Source of the DNA: Okapia johnstoni
Lineage: Eukaryota > Chordata > Mammalia > Artiodactyla > Giraffidae
Reading direction: 5' to 3'
DNA length: 64,000 nucleotides
Assembly: GCA_024291935.2 (NCBI GenBank)
Contig: JAGTYA010000025.1
Span: forward strand, 10,747,501-10,811,500
Positions 1 to 11,284 of the stretch are shown here, in pieces (the stretch's first letter is position 1; each line of letters begins with the position of its first letter). The translations under genes were made by a program, and so were the position numbers. Below the pieces are notes generated by a model. It made no database searches and was not told where the DNA came from. It saw only the letters and a list, made by a program, of their open reading frames with translations.

Positions 1-273
1 GCTGCTGCTGCTAAGTCGCTTCAGTCCTGCCCGACTCTGTGAGACCCCATAGATGGCAGCCCACCAGGCTCCCCCGTCCCTGGGATTCTCCAGGCAAGAA
101 CACTGGAATGGGTTGCCATTTTCTTCTCCAATGCATGAAAGTGAAAAGTGAAAGTGAAGTCACTCAGTCGTGTCCGACTCTTTGCAACCCCATGGACTGC
201 AGCCTACCAGGCTCCTCCATCCATGGGATTTTCCAGGCAAGAGTATTGGGGTGGGGTGCCATTGCCTTCTTCG
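1..273 (-). repeat. BOV-A2 SINE, antisense
   Basis: Two related A-type monomers in reverse orientation are joined by the AAAGTGAAAAGTGAAAGTGA linker (about 137-157), which is diagnostic of ruminant BOV-A2. The GCT-rich start is the inverted GCA tail, so the element may extend upstream of the window. It abuts the microsatellite at 274. Confidence 0.92.
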
Positions 274-833
274 GTGTATATGTGTATATATGTGTATATA
301 TATGTATATATGTGTATATGTGTATATATGTGTATATCTGTATATATGTGCATATATGTATATATGTATATATATGGGTATATGTGTATATATGTATATA
401 TGTGTATATGTGTATATATGTGTATATCTGCATATATGTATATATTTTTTATATGTGTTTTATATATGTATTTTATGTGGGTATTTTTTGTATTTATTTT
501 TATATATTTATATATGTTTTATATTTGTTTATATGTGTATATGTTTTTATATGTTTTTATGTGTGTTTTTTTTTGTGTTTATTTTTTTTTTTATATTTGT
601 TTATGTGTGTATATTTGTATATATGTTTTTTTTATTTGCATATATGTATATTTCTGTATATGTGTGTTTATATTTGTATATATGTTTTTTTTTTTTGTAT
701 ATATGTTATATATTTTTATATATGTGTTTATGTGTTTATATATTTGTATATTTGTGTATATTTTTTTTTGTGTATTTGTGTGTGTATATGTGTGTATATA
801 TGTAGATATGTGTATATGTGTGTATATATGTAG

Positions 834-872
<39 letters not shown>
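274..872. repeat. TA/TG-rich microsatellite
   Basis: About 600 bp of degenerate TATATG/TGTGTA repeat includes T-rich stretches (about 430-770) and ends in a pure TG run followed by a TA run (836-871). The long open frames seen through it in several phases (strings of Y, I, C and V) are products of the repeat. Growth from the tail of the adjoining SINE is a plausible origin. Confidence 0.95.
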
Positions 873-1165
873 CTTTTTAAGATTCTTTTCCATCGTAGGT
901 TATTACAAGGTATTGAATATAGTTCCCTATGCTTTTATTAGTAAGTCCTTGTTGGTTATCTATTTTATATTGCTCATGCCTTTTGAAGTGAAGTGCAAAA
1001 ATTTTGAAACAGTCCAAATTATCATGTTTTTGCTTTACGTCTTATGTCTTTGAGGTCATATCTAAGAATCACTGCCTAATTCAAGGTCAGAAAGATTTCC
1101 GCCTATGTTTCTTCTAAGAGTTTTATAACTTTAACTCTTACATTCAGATCTTCTGAAGTTTGAGA
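873..1165 (-). repeat. Old L1 LINE relic, antisense
   Basis: AT-rich sequence resembles the inverted 3' part of mammalian L1, with stretches like TTTGAGGTCATATCTAAGAA and TTCTTCTAAGAGTTTTATAA. It is diverged and has no coding capacity. The family is inferred by recall of the consensus. Confidence 0.6.
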
Positions 1166-2532
1166 AGCCCTTAGTGTAGAGCCATTCCTCAGGTAGCAAA
1201 GTAGAGGCCCATAGAGAGAAAGGGATGTGTCCAAAGCCATGCATCTGTGAGAGCCTACAAGCCCGCACAGAGGCCGCGAGGAGTAAGTAAGAGCCACTTC
1301 GGAAGTCTTTTCAGCCCCCCAGCCCCGGTTTCCTCACTTGTAAAATGGACAGAGCATCACCGCCTCTAGAAGCACAAGCAATAGACACAGTGCGGCAGAG
1401 TGTCCAGCTCAGAGCCTGCCTGACTCAGAGCGGGCACCGTGTGTGAGGCTGTGCCCACCACCTTGCCCTGCGCCCAGGTCCCCGTCCTCCAGGGCACGTC
1501 CTCTGCCCAGCAGAGCAGCCCTCAAGGGCCCCTCCTGGCTCCAGCCAGCCCCCACCGAACCCACCTCACGGTCCCCAGTGCTTAGCCACTGACTGGGCGC
1601 GGCTCTGTCACAGGTCCTGTATCAGTTAATGCTGGCGAAACAGGATTCCACCTCCATCCCCACCCTTGGGAACTGTGGGCAGTGAATAGACTCGTTAAGC
1701 GATGGTTAGAGGACAGCCTGGCAGTGGTGCTTTTTATTGTTAATAGCCAACGTTTCTTGAATTTCTCTGTGTGTGAGCCAAGATGTCTAGAGGAGGTGAC
1801 ATTTTTGCAGCTGGATCTAAAGGCTGGATCCCCAGTTCAGCTAACAGGCAAAAAGCATTCATTAGGGATCTTTGCCAGTTTGGCGTGGGGAGGGCTAGAA
1901 GGGTAAATAGAGGCCAGAATGTGCCCAACCGTGATTGTCCAGCTGAATAGTGTGATTCGGTGGGTAACGGGGGTCACAGATTATTGGGTGAGTGGTTCAG
2001 TCTCCCCACAGGAGGCACTGCTCCCCGCTCGCCCCCCAACATCTCCACCCTACACGTGCCCCTAGGGACAGATCTCCAACCCCGACCCATGGGCCCATCG
2101 CCAGGGCTGATCTGGAGAGGAAATGTGAACCTGGAGTTTCTGGCAGGGCACCACGGGTGGGAGAAGGAGCAGGGAAGAGCACCGCAGCCAGCCTGGAGGG
2201 ACTGCGGGCCGAGGTGGCGGACCCCCAGCGTCCGCTCCCACAGCCCGCGGCCAGGGGCCCCACCTCCCGGCAGCATCCCACGTCAGGTGGCTCTGCCAGC
2301 CAGAAGGTTCTCAGGCTGACGTGACATCAGAGCTGCAAGGAGCTTGGGCACTTGCCTTGCCCTGGGCTTCCTGTCTGCTCCATCAAGGGGCCCTCGAAGC
2401 TCAGAGGATGACGATCGTCCCCAGGGAGTAAGCCCCAGCCCAGGTCAGAGCAAGCCTCTCGACTCCCTGCGCAGTCTCAGAAATGATTCTTTTTAAAACA
2501 TTCTTTTTTAGTTGCATGTAGTCCATGCAGAG
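1166..2532. other. Intron sequence, mostly unique
   Basis: A MIR-like trace (GTTTCCTCACTTGTAAAATG, 1328-1347) is visible near the start. The rest is moderately GC-rich and holds chance open frames only. I see no exon or regulatory structure I can name. Confidence 0.6.
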
Positions 2533-2760
2533 GGGCTTCCCAGGTGGTGCCAGTGGTAAAGAACCCTCCTGCCAATGCAGGTGGACGTAAGAGACTCAGG
2601 TTTGATCCCTGGGTCAGGAAGATCCCCTGGAGGAGAGGGAAGCAACCCACTCCAGTATCCTTGCCTGGAGAATCCCGTGGACAGAGGAGCCTGGCAGGCT
2701 ATGGTCCCTAGGGTTGCACAGTGTCAGACACGACTGAAGTGACTTAACACACAGAACACA
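2533..2760 (+). repeat. Bov-tA SINE, sense
   Basis: The tRNA-like head (GGGGCTTCCCAGGTGG), the GATCCCTGGGTCAGGAAGAT segment and the tail (CAGACACGACTGAAGTGACT) identify a ruminant tRNA-derived SINE. It is a complete but diverged copy. Confidence 0.92.
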
Positions 2761-2789
2761 CGTGTAGAGAGCACAAAAGATACTTAAAT

Positions 2790-3115
2790 GGAACATTTCA
2801 GTGAAACACCAGTCTCCTTCCCACTCAGCCCCCAATGCTCCACACTCTTTCCCAGGACACCGCTATACTAGTTTCTCAAGCATCTTGGCCAGAGATAACA
2901 CGTCCACACACCAGCATGTACTCTGCACCCCCCTTGCTTATGCAAAAAGCGACACGCCATGCCCTGTAGTGCTCCCTGCTTTTTCCACTTACAGAAAACT
3001 CTTACACTTGGAGACTGTCCTTGTCAGTCACGTACCGAAGGGCACCTTTATTGACCGACGTGTAGGTTTCTGCCACCCGGATGTATCGTGACAGTCATCT
3101 GTTGAGCAATCCTTC
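2790..3115 (-). repeat. Possible ancient L1-like relic
   Basis: The phrasing of the sequence (CTTTTTCCACTTACAGAAAA and neighbouring text) recalls the old L1M/HAL1-type segments also seen at 17700-17960 and 44480-44620. It is strongly diverged and the assignment is tentative. Confidence 0.4.
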
Positions 3116-3122
3116 ATTGGTG

Positions 3123-3332
3123 CAGTCAGTCCAGTTCAGTCGCTCGGTCATATCCGACTCTTGCGACCCCATAGACTGATGCATGCCAGGCTTCCCCGTC
3201 CATCACCAACTCCTGGAGCCTACCGAAACTCACATGCATCGCGTCAGTGATGCCATCCAACCATCTCACCCTCTGCCGTCCCCTTCTCCTCCTACCTTCA
3301 ATCTTTCCCAGCATCAGGGTCTTTCACTGGTG
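3123..3332 (-). repeat. BovB (RTE) LINE 3' fragment, antisense
   Basis: On the - strand this encodes the decayed C-terminal end of the BovB reverse-transcriptase protein (the [22 protein letters not shown] segment). Only about 210 bp of the 3' end remains, which is typical 5' truncation. BovB is known to have entered ruminants by horizontal transfer. Confidence 0.88.
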
Positions 3333-3489
3333 TACTTGTAGGTAATAAGATTCCAATAATTTGTACTCACTTTAAAGGCAGTTGCTTAATTTTTTAAAGG
3401 CACGTAAAAAAGGAGATTTAATTAGCCCATGAGCCTGTGCCTATTTGCAGATAACCCCTGGTGACTTTTTAAAAATCAACTAACCCTCA

Positions 3490-3706
3490 ATTGCTGCTAC
3501 CGTTTAGTTTCTCAGTTGTGTCCGACTCTTTGCGACCCCATTGGCTGTAGCCCGCCAGGCTCCTCTGTCCATGGGATTTTCCAGGCATGAATACTGGAGT
3601 GGGTTGCCATTTCCTTCTCCAGGGGATCTTGCTGACCCAGGGATCGAACCTGCATCTCCTGCCTTGGCAGGCAGATTTTTTACCAGTGAGCCACCAGGGA
3701 AGCCCT
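3490..3706 (-). repeat. Bov-tA SINE, antisense
   Basis: Reverse-oriented element running from GTGTCCGACTCTTTGCGACC through CAGGGATCGAACC (inverted B box) to GTGAGCCACCAGGGAAGCCC (inverted head). It is full length. Confidence 0.93.
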
Positions 3707-5394
3707 CAGTATAAAGGTGTAAAATGAAAAGGGAAATCTCCTCCCTCTCCCATTCCACACATCCTCCCCAAAGGCCGCCATCGGTATCAGGTTGCTTGGG
3801 TATGTAGGTATCTTTTCAGGGAGAAGAAGTAGGAAATGTCAGTACACATATATGTCTAACTTTTTACAATGCACACAAGAGGGACTGCAACGTACAGCCT
3901 TCTGTCCCTTGCACTTCTCAGCAGAAATGCGTCCTGGAGCTCTTACTGGGAAGTCTCAGCCTGGGGGTGCCTTCCTGCCGGCTCCCTCTCCCCCAGGGCT
4001 GGACACCAGAGGTGTTTCTCTTCTCTGTTTGCTCACTCCGACAGCGTGCTGTGTGCAACTGCCCTTGTGTCTTTACGCCACGCCAGCATGCTGGATGCCT
4101 TTGCCAGGTCACCCTGCAAAAAAGCTTGCACCATCTTGCACCTCAGCCACCAGTGCTTGGGGCGCATTCCTCTCCTTCCACCTTCCACAGCAAAAGCATC
4201 ATCAAACTTGTTCTTTTTTTGTTGCCAGCCTGGTAGACACACACACGATGACAAACATGTTGTATTTCAGTTTGTATTTTTTTAATGCGCCTTTAATTAC
4301 AAGTGAAATTGAATATCTTTCCATGAACCATTTGTATCCTCTGCTCCTTTTTCTAATTGGTTAGTCATCTTTTTCCCATCTCTTTGAAAGAGCTCTTTAT
4401 GTATTAGGGAAATTAACTTTCATCTCGTTCTCCTCAATGAACTTCTGTCATCTGTGCTGCAGATCTTCTTTTTAAGTGAACGCTTTGTCTTTTTTTACTT
4501 TGCGGTATGTGCTATTCCATGTAGAAGTTCTCATTTTTATATAGTTAGATTTATCTGGATTTTCTGCCGTGGGAATACAAATATTTACACAGTGCCTCTT
4601 ACACAGCCTCTGGCACATTATCACAGTTGATCCTCAGAGCAGCCCTTGAAGTGGGGCAGGCTGAGGGTTTTTCTCATTGCGTCTGTTTTGCAGATGTATT
4701 CAAATGAGGCCTAGAAAGGTGGTCGCTGAACAGATTCTAAGACCCTTGTCCTTCCCAGGCCCCCCACCCTGACTCCCCACCAGTCAGGTAACTCACTCTG
4801 GCATTGACGACCGAAGGAGTTAGCTTCTCTGTGAAAGCATTTTTAATGATCAAAACTACAGTAATCTTTTCTGCAAGACCTCTTTTTTTAAAAAAAAGTT
4901 TTTGAAAGTGTAAAATTAGTTCATAGTTTTTAAAAACAAAACTTCCAACGATGACACGGGGTTTGGGGTGGGGGTCATGTGTTGCCCTGAAGCCCACCCC
5001 CCAGGGGGACCACTGTCCTGGTTGCCGGGACCATCAGGGGTGAGGAGGACCCTCCAGGAGCTGGGCCATTCCTGGTCCATCTCTGCCATCAGCAGGGCCT
5101 TGTGTATTCCCGGAGAGCTCAGGTGCTCATACCTGAGCAAGACAAAGAGACTGCAGTGGTCCTGCACCCCACTTAGCTGAGGCCCTGCACTTGGCCAGCT
5201 GTGTGAGTGTGGCCAGGAGACTTACCTTCTCTGTGCCGCCCTTGTCTGTGAAACTGGGATCATAGTTTCCAGCATAAGTAAATGAACAAAGTGTCCACCT
5301 CTCACCTCTGATCTGCCTGTTCCTTCCAGCATCCACTGCCTACTCCCCACCTGGCTCCCCTATCCAGAGCCACGAGCTGTCACGGTCAGGCTCC
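3707..5394. other. Intron sequence with old LINE and MIR traces
   Basis: About 3800-4570 is AT-rich and resembles decayed L1, most clearly near 4290-4340. A MIR-like stretch lies at about 4590-4720 and another at about 5175-5290. I found no gene. Confidence 0.5.
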
Positions 5395-5500
5395 CCCCAC
5401 CTTGCCCCCAGAAGCCCAGAGAGGGGAAGTGCCTTGCCCAAGGTCACACAGCCCAGGGTGGCAGGGCGGGCCGAGGGGCCAGTCTCCTGACTCAACCACA
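5395..5500 (-). repeat. MIR SINE relic, antisense
   Basis: GAGGGGAAGTGCCTTGCCCA followed by AGGTCACACAGC matches the inverted conserved core of the mammalian-wide MIR element. It lies at the edge of the CpG island. Confidence 0.7.
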
Positions 5501-6950
5501 TCACGGCCTCCTCCCCTCCGAACCGCTGCGGCCGGGCCCGGTCCGGCCTCCTGTCTCGCCGTTTCTGGCCACCAGGGCGCGCGCCCTAACCAGGCCAGAC
5601 TGCGGCCGCCCGTGCTCCCACGTGGTCCGGGGCTGCCCGCCGACCACCCAAGGAAGCTCTCCTTAACCTGGGGTCGGGGCTCCCAGAACCGCCCTGCACA
5701 CCAGGCACCGCGCCCTCCTCAGATGCTTGTTCCCGGAGTACAGCCCCCCGGAGGCCTGCCCCTTGCAGGCCGCCTGCGCCACTCCGAACCCACAGCCTGT
5801 CCGTCTCCCTCCCCCGAGGCCCGCCCCAGCAGTCCGTGGGTGCCCAGTCCCTGTTTGCTGTGGGGTGGGGGCCGCCGCCGGCAGGCCCGGACCCTCGTCC
5901 CCAAACCGCCCGGAGCGGGTTACAGAGCACCGCCCCCCCCCGGCACGCTGCGCGGCCCTGCGCCCGTGGCTGACCCTCTCTGGGCCTCGGTCTTCTCATC
6001 CGAGAACTGGGCGGCTGCGGGGAGGGGTTGGGCATGGCCGGCGGGGACCGCGGTCCTCCGTGGGGGGCGCCTGCGGCTGCGGCTCCGGGGTGCTTATCTG
6101 GGGGGTCTCGGGGAGTCCGAGCGAAAGGCCGGGGCCACGCAGCGGCCCCCACCCCGCCCCCCCAGCGGCCCCCACCCCGCCCCTCCGCGCGTGGGCTGCG
6201 CGAGACCCGCTCCCCGCCCGGCCCCGCCGACTCGAGCGGCCTCGACTGGCCGGGCTCGGGTGACGTCGGCGGCCGGGGCGGCACCCGCCCCCGCCCCGCA
6301 GCCGCTGCCGGGGAAACTGAGGCCGCGCACGCCAAGGTCACGGCGCGGAGGCCGGCCGGCCGGCGGCGCTCGGGCTGGGGCTCCGCGCTCCCCCGCCCGC
6401 GCTCCTGCGGCCGCGGGGACGGCGCGGCGGCGCGCGCTCGGAGGCTGCGGGCGGCCCCGCGAGGTAGGAGGCGGGCCGGCGGGGGGCGCGCGCGCGGCGG
6501 GCGGGGCGGGGGCCGGGGGCCGGGGGCCGGGGGCCGGGGGCCGGGGGGAGGACCGAGGCCGCAGGCGTGGGGCCGCAGCGGGCCCGGGCTGGCGGAGATG
6601 GGGCGGGGGCGCCGGGCTTTCGGAACCGGGCTCTGCGGTGTCGCTCCCGGGGACGCAGGCGACGGAGCCTCCTGGCTCTGTGGATCGCTCCTCCGAAACC
6701 TCGCGGAAGGCGCGATCTGGGGGAGGGGGCTCAGGGCGTCCGTCCCCGCGTCTGCACCGCTGGCTGCCTCGCCTGGGCTGGGGACCGTGAACCCAGGCCC
6801 GGAGGGTCGCGGGGGTCGGGGGAGGGGAGATGTGGCCCCCACTGCGGCCTCCCTTCCCCACCCCCCTCTCTGCTCCGCCTCTCCGTGGAGAAACCCGGCC
6901 GCGGATCCAGGGTCCGGAGCCTGCGGGCGGGGAGGTTGAGGCATCTCAGG
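5500..6950 (+). promoter_or_regulatory. Strong CpG island, probable internal promoter with non-coding first exon
   Basis: About 1.4 kb of very GC- and CpG-rich sequence stands out sharply from its surroundings. It contains GC boxes (GGGCGGGG-type, for example near 6500), a CRE-like TGACGTCG at 6261-6268, a tandem 23-bp duplication at 6141-6163 and 6164-6186, and a good splice donor, CGCGAG before GTAGGAG, at 6463/6464. Unmethylated CpG islands of this kind normally mark promoters, and it sits upstream of and in the same orientation as IQSEC1. I infer an alternative IQSEC1 promoter whose first exon ends at 6463. It could instead be an orphan CpG island or the promoter of a non-coding RNA. A MIR-like piece lies inside it near 5945-6015. 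Long open frames on both strands here follow from base composition and are not genes. Confidence 0.55.
6508..6548 (+). repeat. Tandem GGGGGCC repeat, five perfect units plus a G6 tail
   Basis: Five consecutive copies of the 7-mer GGGGGCC (6508-6542) are followed by GGGGGG. They lie 44 bases downstream of the putative first-exon donor in the CpG island. The + strand has five or more G-tracts spaced by two bases and should form G-quadruplexes. Confidence 0.95.
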
Positions 6951-9900
6951 AATTCGTTGGGAACCAGATAGACGCTCCAGGGTTGGGCTGGAGGCGCTGG
7001 CCCCGGATTCAGCCCTGCCTCTGACCCTCTCGTGACCTTGGGCAGTCCCTCCTCCCCTGACCACGTGGGCGAGAAGCTGGTCCCTAGCCTTGGGGGTCCT
7101 TTGGGTCAGACCCCCCAGCAGGCAAGGAGTCCGATTAAAGGACTGTGCTCGGGGGCTGGAACAGCCACAGCCCAGATGGGGCAGGAGAGCAGGGTATCTG
7201 GAAGTGACCATGCGCTGTTGTGGGTATCAGGACACTCTGTCTCACCTGCCAGCCTGGGGGGAAACCATCATGGACCAAGGGGCTCCGAGTGCAGGTAAAC
7301 CCCTCCCTTGCCCAGCTAGCTGCCCCTGTGAGGAGGCAGGGCTGGTTGGCAGAGACGTGGTCAGGCTGTCCCCATGTCCCCACAGTCATGGGGAAACCCC
7401 CCGCCCCACCCAAGTGTCTGCCAGGCAGTTGCCACTTTAAATCGCTAAGCTCTCCTCTGTCATAGCAGATCTGTTCCCGGAGCAAAGGGAGCGGAAAGAT
7501 GACAGTGGGTGTCCCCTCCCCCAGGCCTGTCCGGGAGCTTCAGCCCCCAGGGCAGCTGGTCTGCTTGCCTGGTCAGCTTTGAGCATGCGCCACCGGTGGG
7601 TGGGGGTGGGGCCCTTGCTCCCCACTTTGGGAAGCCCCTGCTCTGGCTCTGCAGTCAGTCCCCAGCGGACAGGGTGCAAACCCTGGGAGCCACTCTCTCG
7701 ACCAAGATGACCTCGGGTCACCCTCCCCTGCCCCCGGCTTTAGGCCTGGCTCATCACTTGCGCTGGCCCGGCGGCCAAGCCTCTGCAGCCATGAGTGGCC
7801 AGAGAGCCCGTGTGCAGTGGGGTTTGAAACAAGGGAAGAGAAGCGACCTCAGGGACCCCCCGGAGGCCGGAAAGGACAGGCCGGGAAGTGTCCAGGGTGC
7901 CGCAGCGCCACAGCCCAGCCCCTGAGCATCAGTGCTGCAGGGAGCACCTGAGGGCCCGCCTCCCGTCAGAGCTGGAGAAACTGAGCCAGAGAGGGGCAGG
8001 GACGTGTCCAAGGTCACGCCGCACCCCGGGGCCCCCAGCTCTCCAGCAGTGCGGCCATCCGTGGGGAGCTGCAGCCTGGGGGAGGCTCGGAGGATGCGGC
8101 GTCCCCCCCAGAGGTCCCCACAGTGGAGGGACGAGGATGGGGACTCTGGCTCCGCACAGTTTGCGAGCATTAAGTGATTTTGAGTCTCGTGACTGGAGTC
8201 GCCACCCTTTCCCGTGGTGCCTGCCCTTCCAGCCACTTCTCTGTCCGCCCCACTCCCACCGCACCCACCACGACACCTGTGATCCGAGTCAGGCCCCTGC
8301 CCCGTGGTGCAGATGAGGTGCCCAGGCCAAGGCAGCACTGGGACCCCCCCGCCGAGCCCTCGGTATTCTGACTCAGGGTGCTGAGTTCCTAAGCGCCCCC
8401 AGAAGAGCACAGTCATTCTCTGCTCTTACAGGGAGCTCCCCTCGCGGGGGTGTGCAGGCTGGAGCGGAACACTAACTGGTCAGGGAGGGTTGACCAGATG
8501 TCTCATCACCTCCCTCACCCCCCTCTCCCCCATTGCCCACCTCATCTGTCATAAACAGAGGGTCCGGACTGGGCTTGCTTGCTCCTGTCAGGAGATGTTT
8601 CTGATATGAAAGAAACGTGATATGGGCAGGTCCCTGTAGAGGCCGGGGCTCCCACCTCCTGCCATCGCTCAGACCCGGTGTTCATGGCCACCATAAAGTG
8701 TAACTCAGACTCACATCTAAGGGCAGCATCTTCCAGTGCCCACTGCCTGCCCACTGGAGGCAGCCTTCAGCCTGCCCATTCTGGTGCCTGCCAGGCCCAC
8801 CCACCTATGCCACCCAAAAACCTTTGCTAGCCTTCACTCATCCATGTCACCTCTGGAGCAGAATCTGCCTGAGGTCTCTGGATCTTCCTCCCCTGGGGTC
8901 CCATCGTCACTGAACCAGGGACGGGTCAGTGTGCAGGGCCAGAGGTGAGCCTGGCTTCAGGACACCCACGCCCCACCCACCCCCGCCACCTGGACTCTTC
9001 AGTGGAGTACCACGCAAGCGCCCGCTTAGAAAGGCAGGGTGCAGGCAGCCAAGTTCTCGGTGACTTTTCAAAGAACTGAGTGTGTGGGCCTTCTGACCCA
9101 GCACAATCGCGATTCAAACCTAGCAAACATCTTTTAAGCCTCTGCTCTGTGCCAGACCTCATCACGGGGTCTCACTTGTATGATCCCGTTTCATTTGGGA
9201 AGCTGCGGACCCGTCTGCTAACGTGCCTGAAGGCTCTAGAAGCGTCATCTCAGAACAAGGATGTCAGCCCCATGGCCAGCAGCACCCACAGGAGATGCTG
9301 CCCCCTCTTGCCCACCGCAGGCTGGAGTCCCTTCTGTGACTCAGGCCCTCGCACCAGGACAGCTGGGCAGTTTGCACACTCAGACGGCCTGGGGAGGCGC
9401 TCAGAGGGGCCAGACCCTGAGAATCCCCGCAGGCTCTGCAGCCCAAGACAGAAAGGCTCTCTATGGGACCCTGTCATTGGCTCTACGAGTTTGGGCCTGG
9501 GTACTGCAATCCTGTGGGGACGATAGTCTCCTCTCCCCAGACTGTGAATCCCCTGAGGGCGAGACAGTGGCCCAGGCACCTGCTGGTCCTCAGTGCCAGG
9601 GGCTAATGTGAGTCTTTTTTGTGTTCAACCGAGTTGAAGCCAAACAAGAAAAAAGGCAGTGAGTTCTCCTCGGTGGAGGTATCCACGCTGAGGTGGTCCA
9701 GAAGTGTCCTGTGTCTCGGGTGAGATGCCCTGGAGGGCCATTTTAGCTCCAGGACTCCCAGAGCCAATGACTTAAAAAAAAATTATCCGAGGACTTAGTG
9801 AGAGCTATCAGGATGGTAATGTAGGTTTGGAAAAGTGCTCAGCGCCAGGCTGTTCTAATCAAGCCAGTTGCCCCGGGGTGTTGTGGCGACGCTTCATTAT

Positions 9901-9956
9901 TCTGCTTCTCCAGATTCAGGACTAGGATCAGGTCTTGGACTTGGTCAGGGGGCCTA
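6951..9956. other. Intron sequence downstream of the CpG island
   Basis: GC-rich, largely unique sequence. A MIR relic (antisense, about 7960-8060) and a faint one near 9150-9210 are visible. A short open segment with a donor-like end at 7294 was examined and its phase does not fit exon A. Confidence 0.5.
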
Positions 9957-10240
9957 AGTGAAAGTGAAAGTGTTAGTCGCTCAGTCATGTCCAACTCAGT
10001 CGTGTCCAACTCTTTATGACCCCACGGGCTGTAGCCCACCAGGCTCCCCAGTCCCTGGGATTCTCCAGGCAAGAATACTGGAGTGGGTTGCCATTTCCTT
10101 CTCCAGTGCATGAAAGTGAAAAGTGAAAGTGAAGTCGCTCAGTCGTGTCCAAATCTTAGCGACCCCAGGGACTGCAGCCTACCAGGCTCCTCCTTCCATG
10201 GGAGTTTCCAGGCAAGAGTACTGGAGTGGGGTGCCATGCC
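9957..10240 (-). repeat. BOV-A2 SINE, antisense
   Basis: Two A-type monomers in reverse orientation are joined by the AAAGTGAAAAGTGAAAGTGA linker. It is close to consensus, with a small internal duplication of the CAGTCGTGTCCAACTC type near 9980-10010. Confidence 0.93.
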
Positions 10241-10324
10241 TTCTCCGTTTCTCCTATGGGGATGTAGAAAAGCTACTGAGTATTTCTAAGGCCTCAAAGT
10301 CCCGATAGAAACACTAGCTCCATT

Positions 10325-10470
10325 GATTTTCTCATTCAACAAATATTTCTGGAGCACCTACAGACCAAATGCCCTGCCCTCTGGGAGCTTTGATTCCAGC
10401 GGCAGAAGACCCACGACAAATGAGTCAACAAACCAAGAAGAGCGTTTCAGCTGGTGCTAAGGGCTAAGAA
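10325..10470 (+). repeat. L2-like ancient LINE relic, sense
   Basis: The CATTCAACAAATATTTCTGG phrase and the text after it (GAGCACCTAC, CTCTGGGAGC) recall the L2 3' region that recurs through mammalian genomes. It is short and diverged. Confidence 0.55.
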
Positions 10471-11047
10471 GAATGCGTCTGCCGCGGCCAGTGTTAAAGG
10501 GGCTTTGCCGTGGAAGAACCCTTCCAGAAGGGATAGGAGAGGAGCCCCCTTCACCCTCCCTCGGGCTCTGGGAGACTGAGACTCCAGTCCTGGCCCTGCG
10601 GGCTTCCCACTTGCTGCGGAAACTTGAGCAGGTTCCTTTCTGTCTCTGATCCTTGGCCCTGGTTTGAAATGAGATAGCAGATTAACCCCTCCAGCTCAGG
10701 TGCCCTGTGTGGCTGGGCTGCCTGTCCTGTCGGGGTGTCTGTCGTGCCTGGGGCGCTGCTGTCACAGCGGGGGTCCCTGCCTGTCCCCTGTGTCCCACAG
10801 CACACAGGATCTCCATCTCAAACCGTCACACGGCAAAATGGAAAACGCGGGCACAGGAGCAGCCCCCCGGCCCAGAGACACAGGGCAGCCGCAGCCCCCG
10901 CCCCACTCCCGAGGGCTCTCCCTGCAGCCATCGCCCCTCAGAGACCGCACTGTCCTGACTTCTGTGCTAATGCCATCTTGCTCTGTCTTCCCACCTGTCT
11001 GAGCAACTCTGTACAACGTGGCCTTGTTCTTCTTTTGAGCTGTCTGT
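10471..11047. other. Intron sequence, unique
   Basis: GC-rich sequence with a trace of MIR near 10620-10690 and nothing else recognisable. Confidence 0.5.
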
Positions 11048-11270
11048 GCATAGGGCTTCTCAGGTGGCACTAGAGTCGAGAACCCGCCTGCCAATGCAGG
11101 AGATGTAAGAGACCCGGGTTCCATCCCTGGGTCAAGAAGATCCCCTGGAGGAGGGCACGCCACCAGCTCCAGTGTTCTTGTCGAGAATCCCACAGACAAA
11201 GGAGTTGGTGGGCTACCGTCCATGGGGTCGCAAAGATGGGGACACGGCTGAAGAGACGCAGCCCGCAGCA
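11048..11270 (+). repeat. Bov-tA SINE, sense
   Basis: The GCTTCTCAGGTGGCACTAGA head, CCCGGGTTCCATCCCTGGGT B-box region and inner A-type segment identify it. It is more diverged than the other copies (GGGGACACGGCTGAAGAGAC tail). Confidence 0.88.
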
Positions 11271-11284
11271 TGGACGTAGATTTA

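Noticed and set aside
39..1053. Open frames rich in Tyr, Ile, Cys and Val at the left end
   Set aside because: Products of the TA/TG microsatellite and the adjoining BOV-A2 SINE.
5402..7211. Very long open frames on both strands (462 codons +, 541 codons -)
   Set aside because: They overlap in a CpG island where stop codons are rare by composition. The proteins are Pro/Arg/Gly/Ala-rich with no domain, and both strands are equally open.
7210..7294. Possible first exon starting MRCCGYQDTLSH with a GTAAAC donor
   Set aside because: It ends one base into a codon, incompatible with exon A, and shows no similarity to a known IQSEC1 N-terminus.
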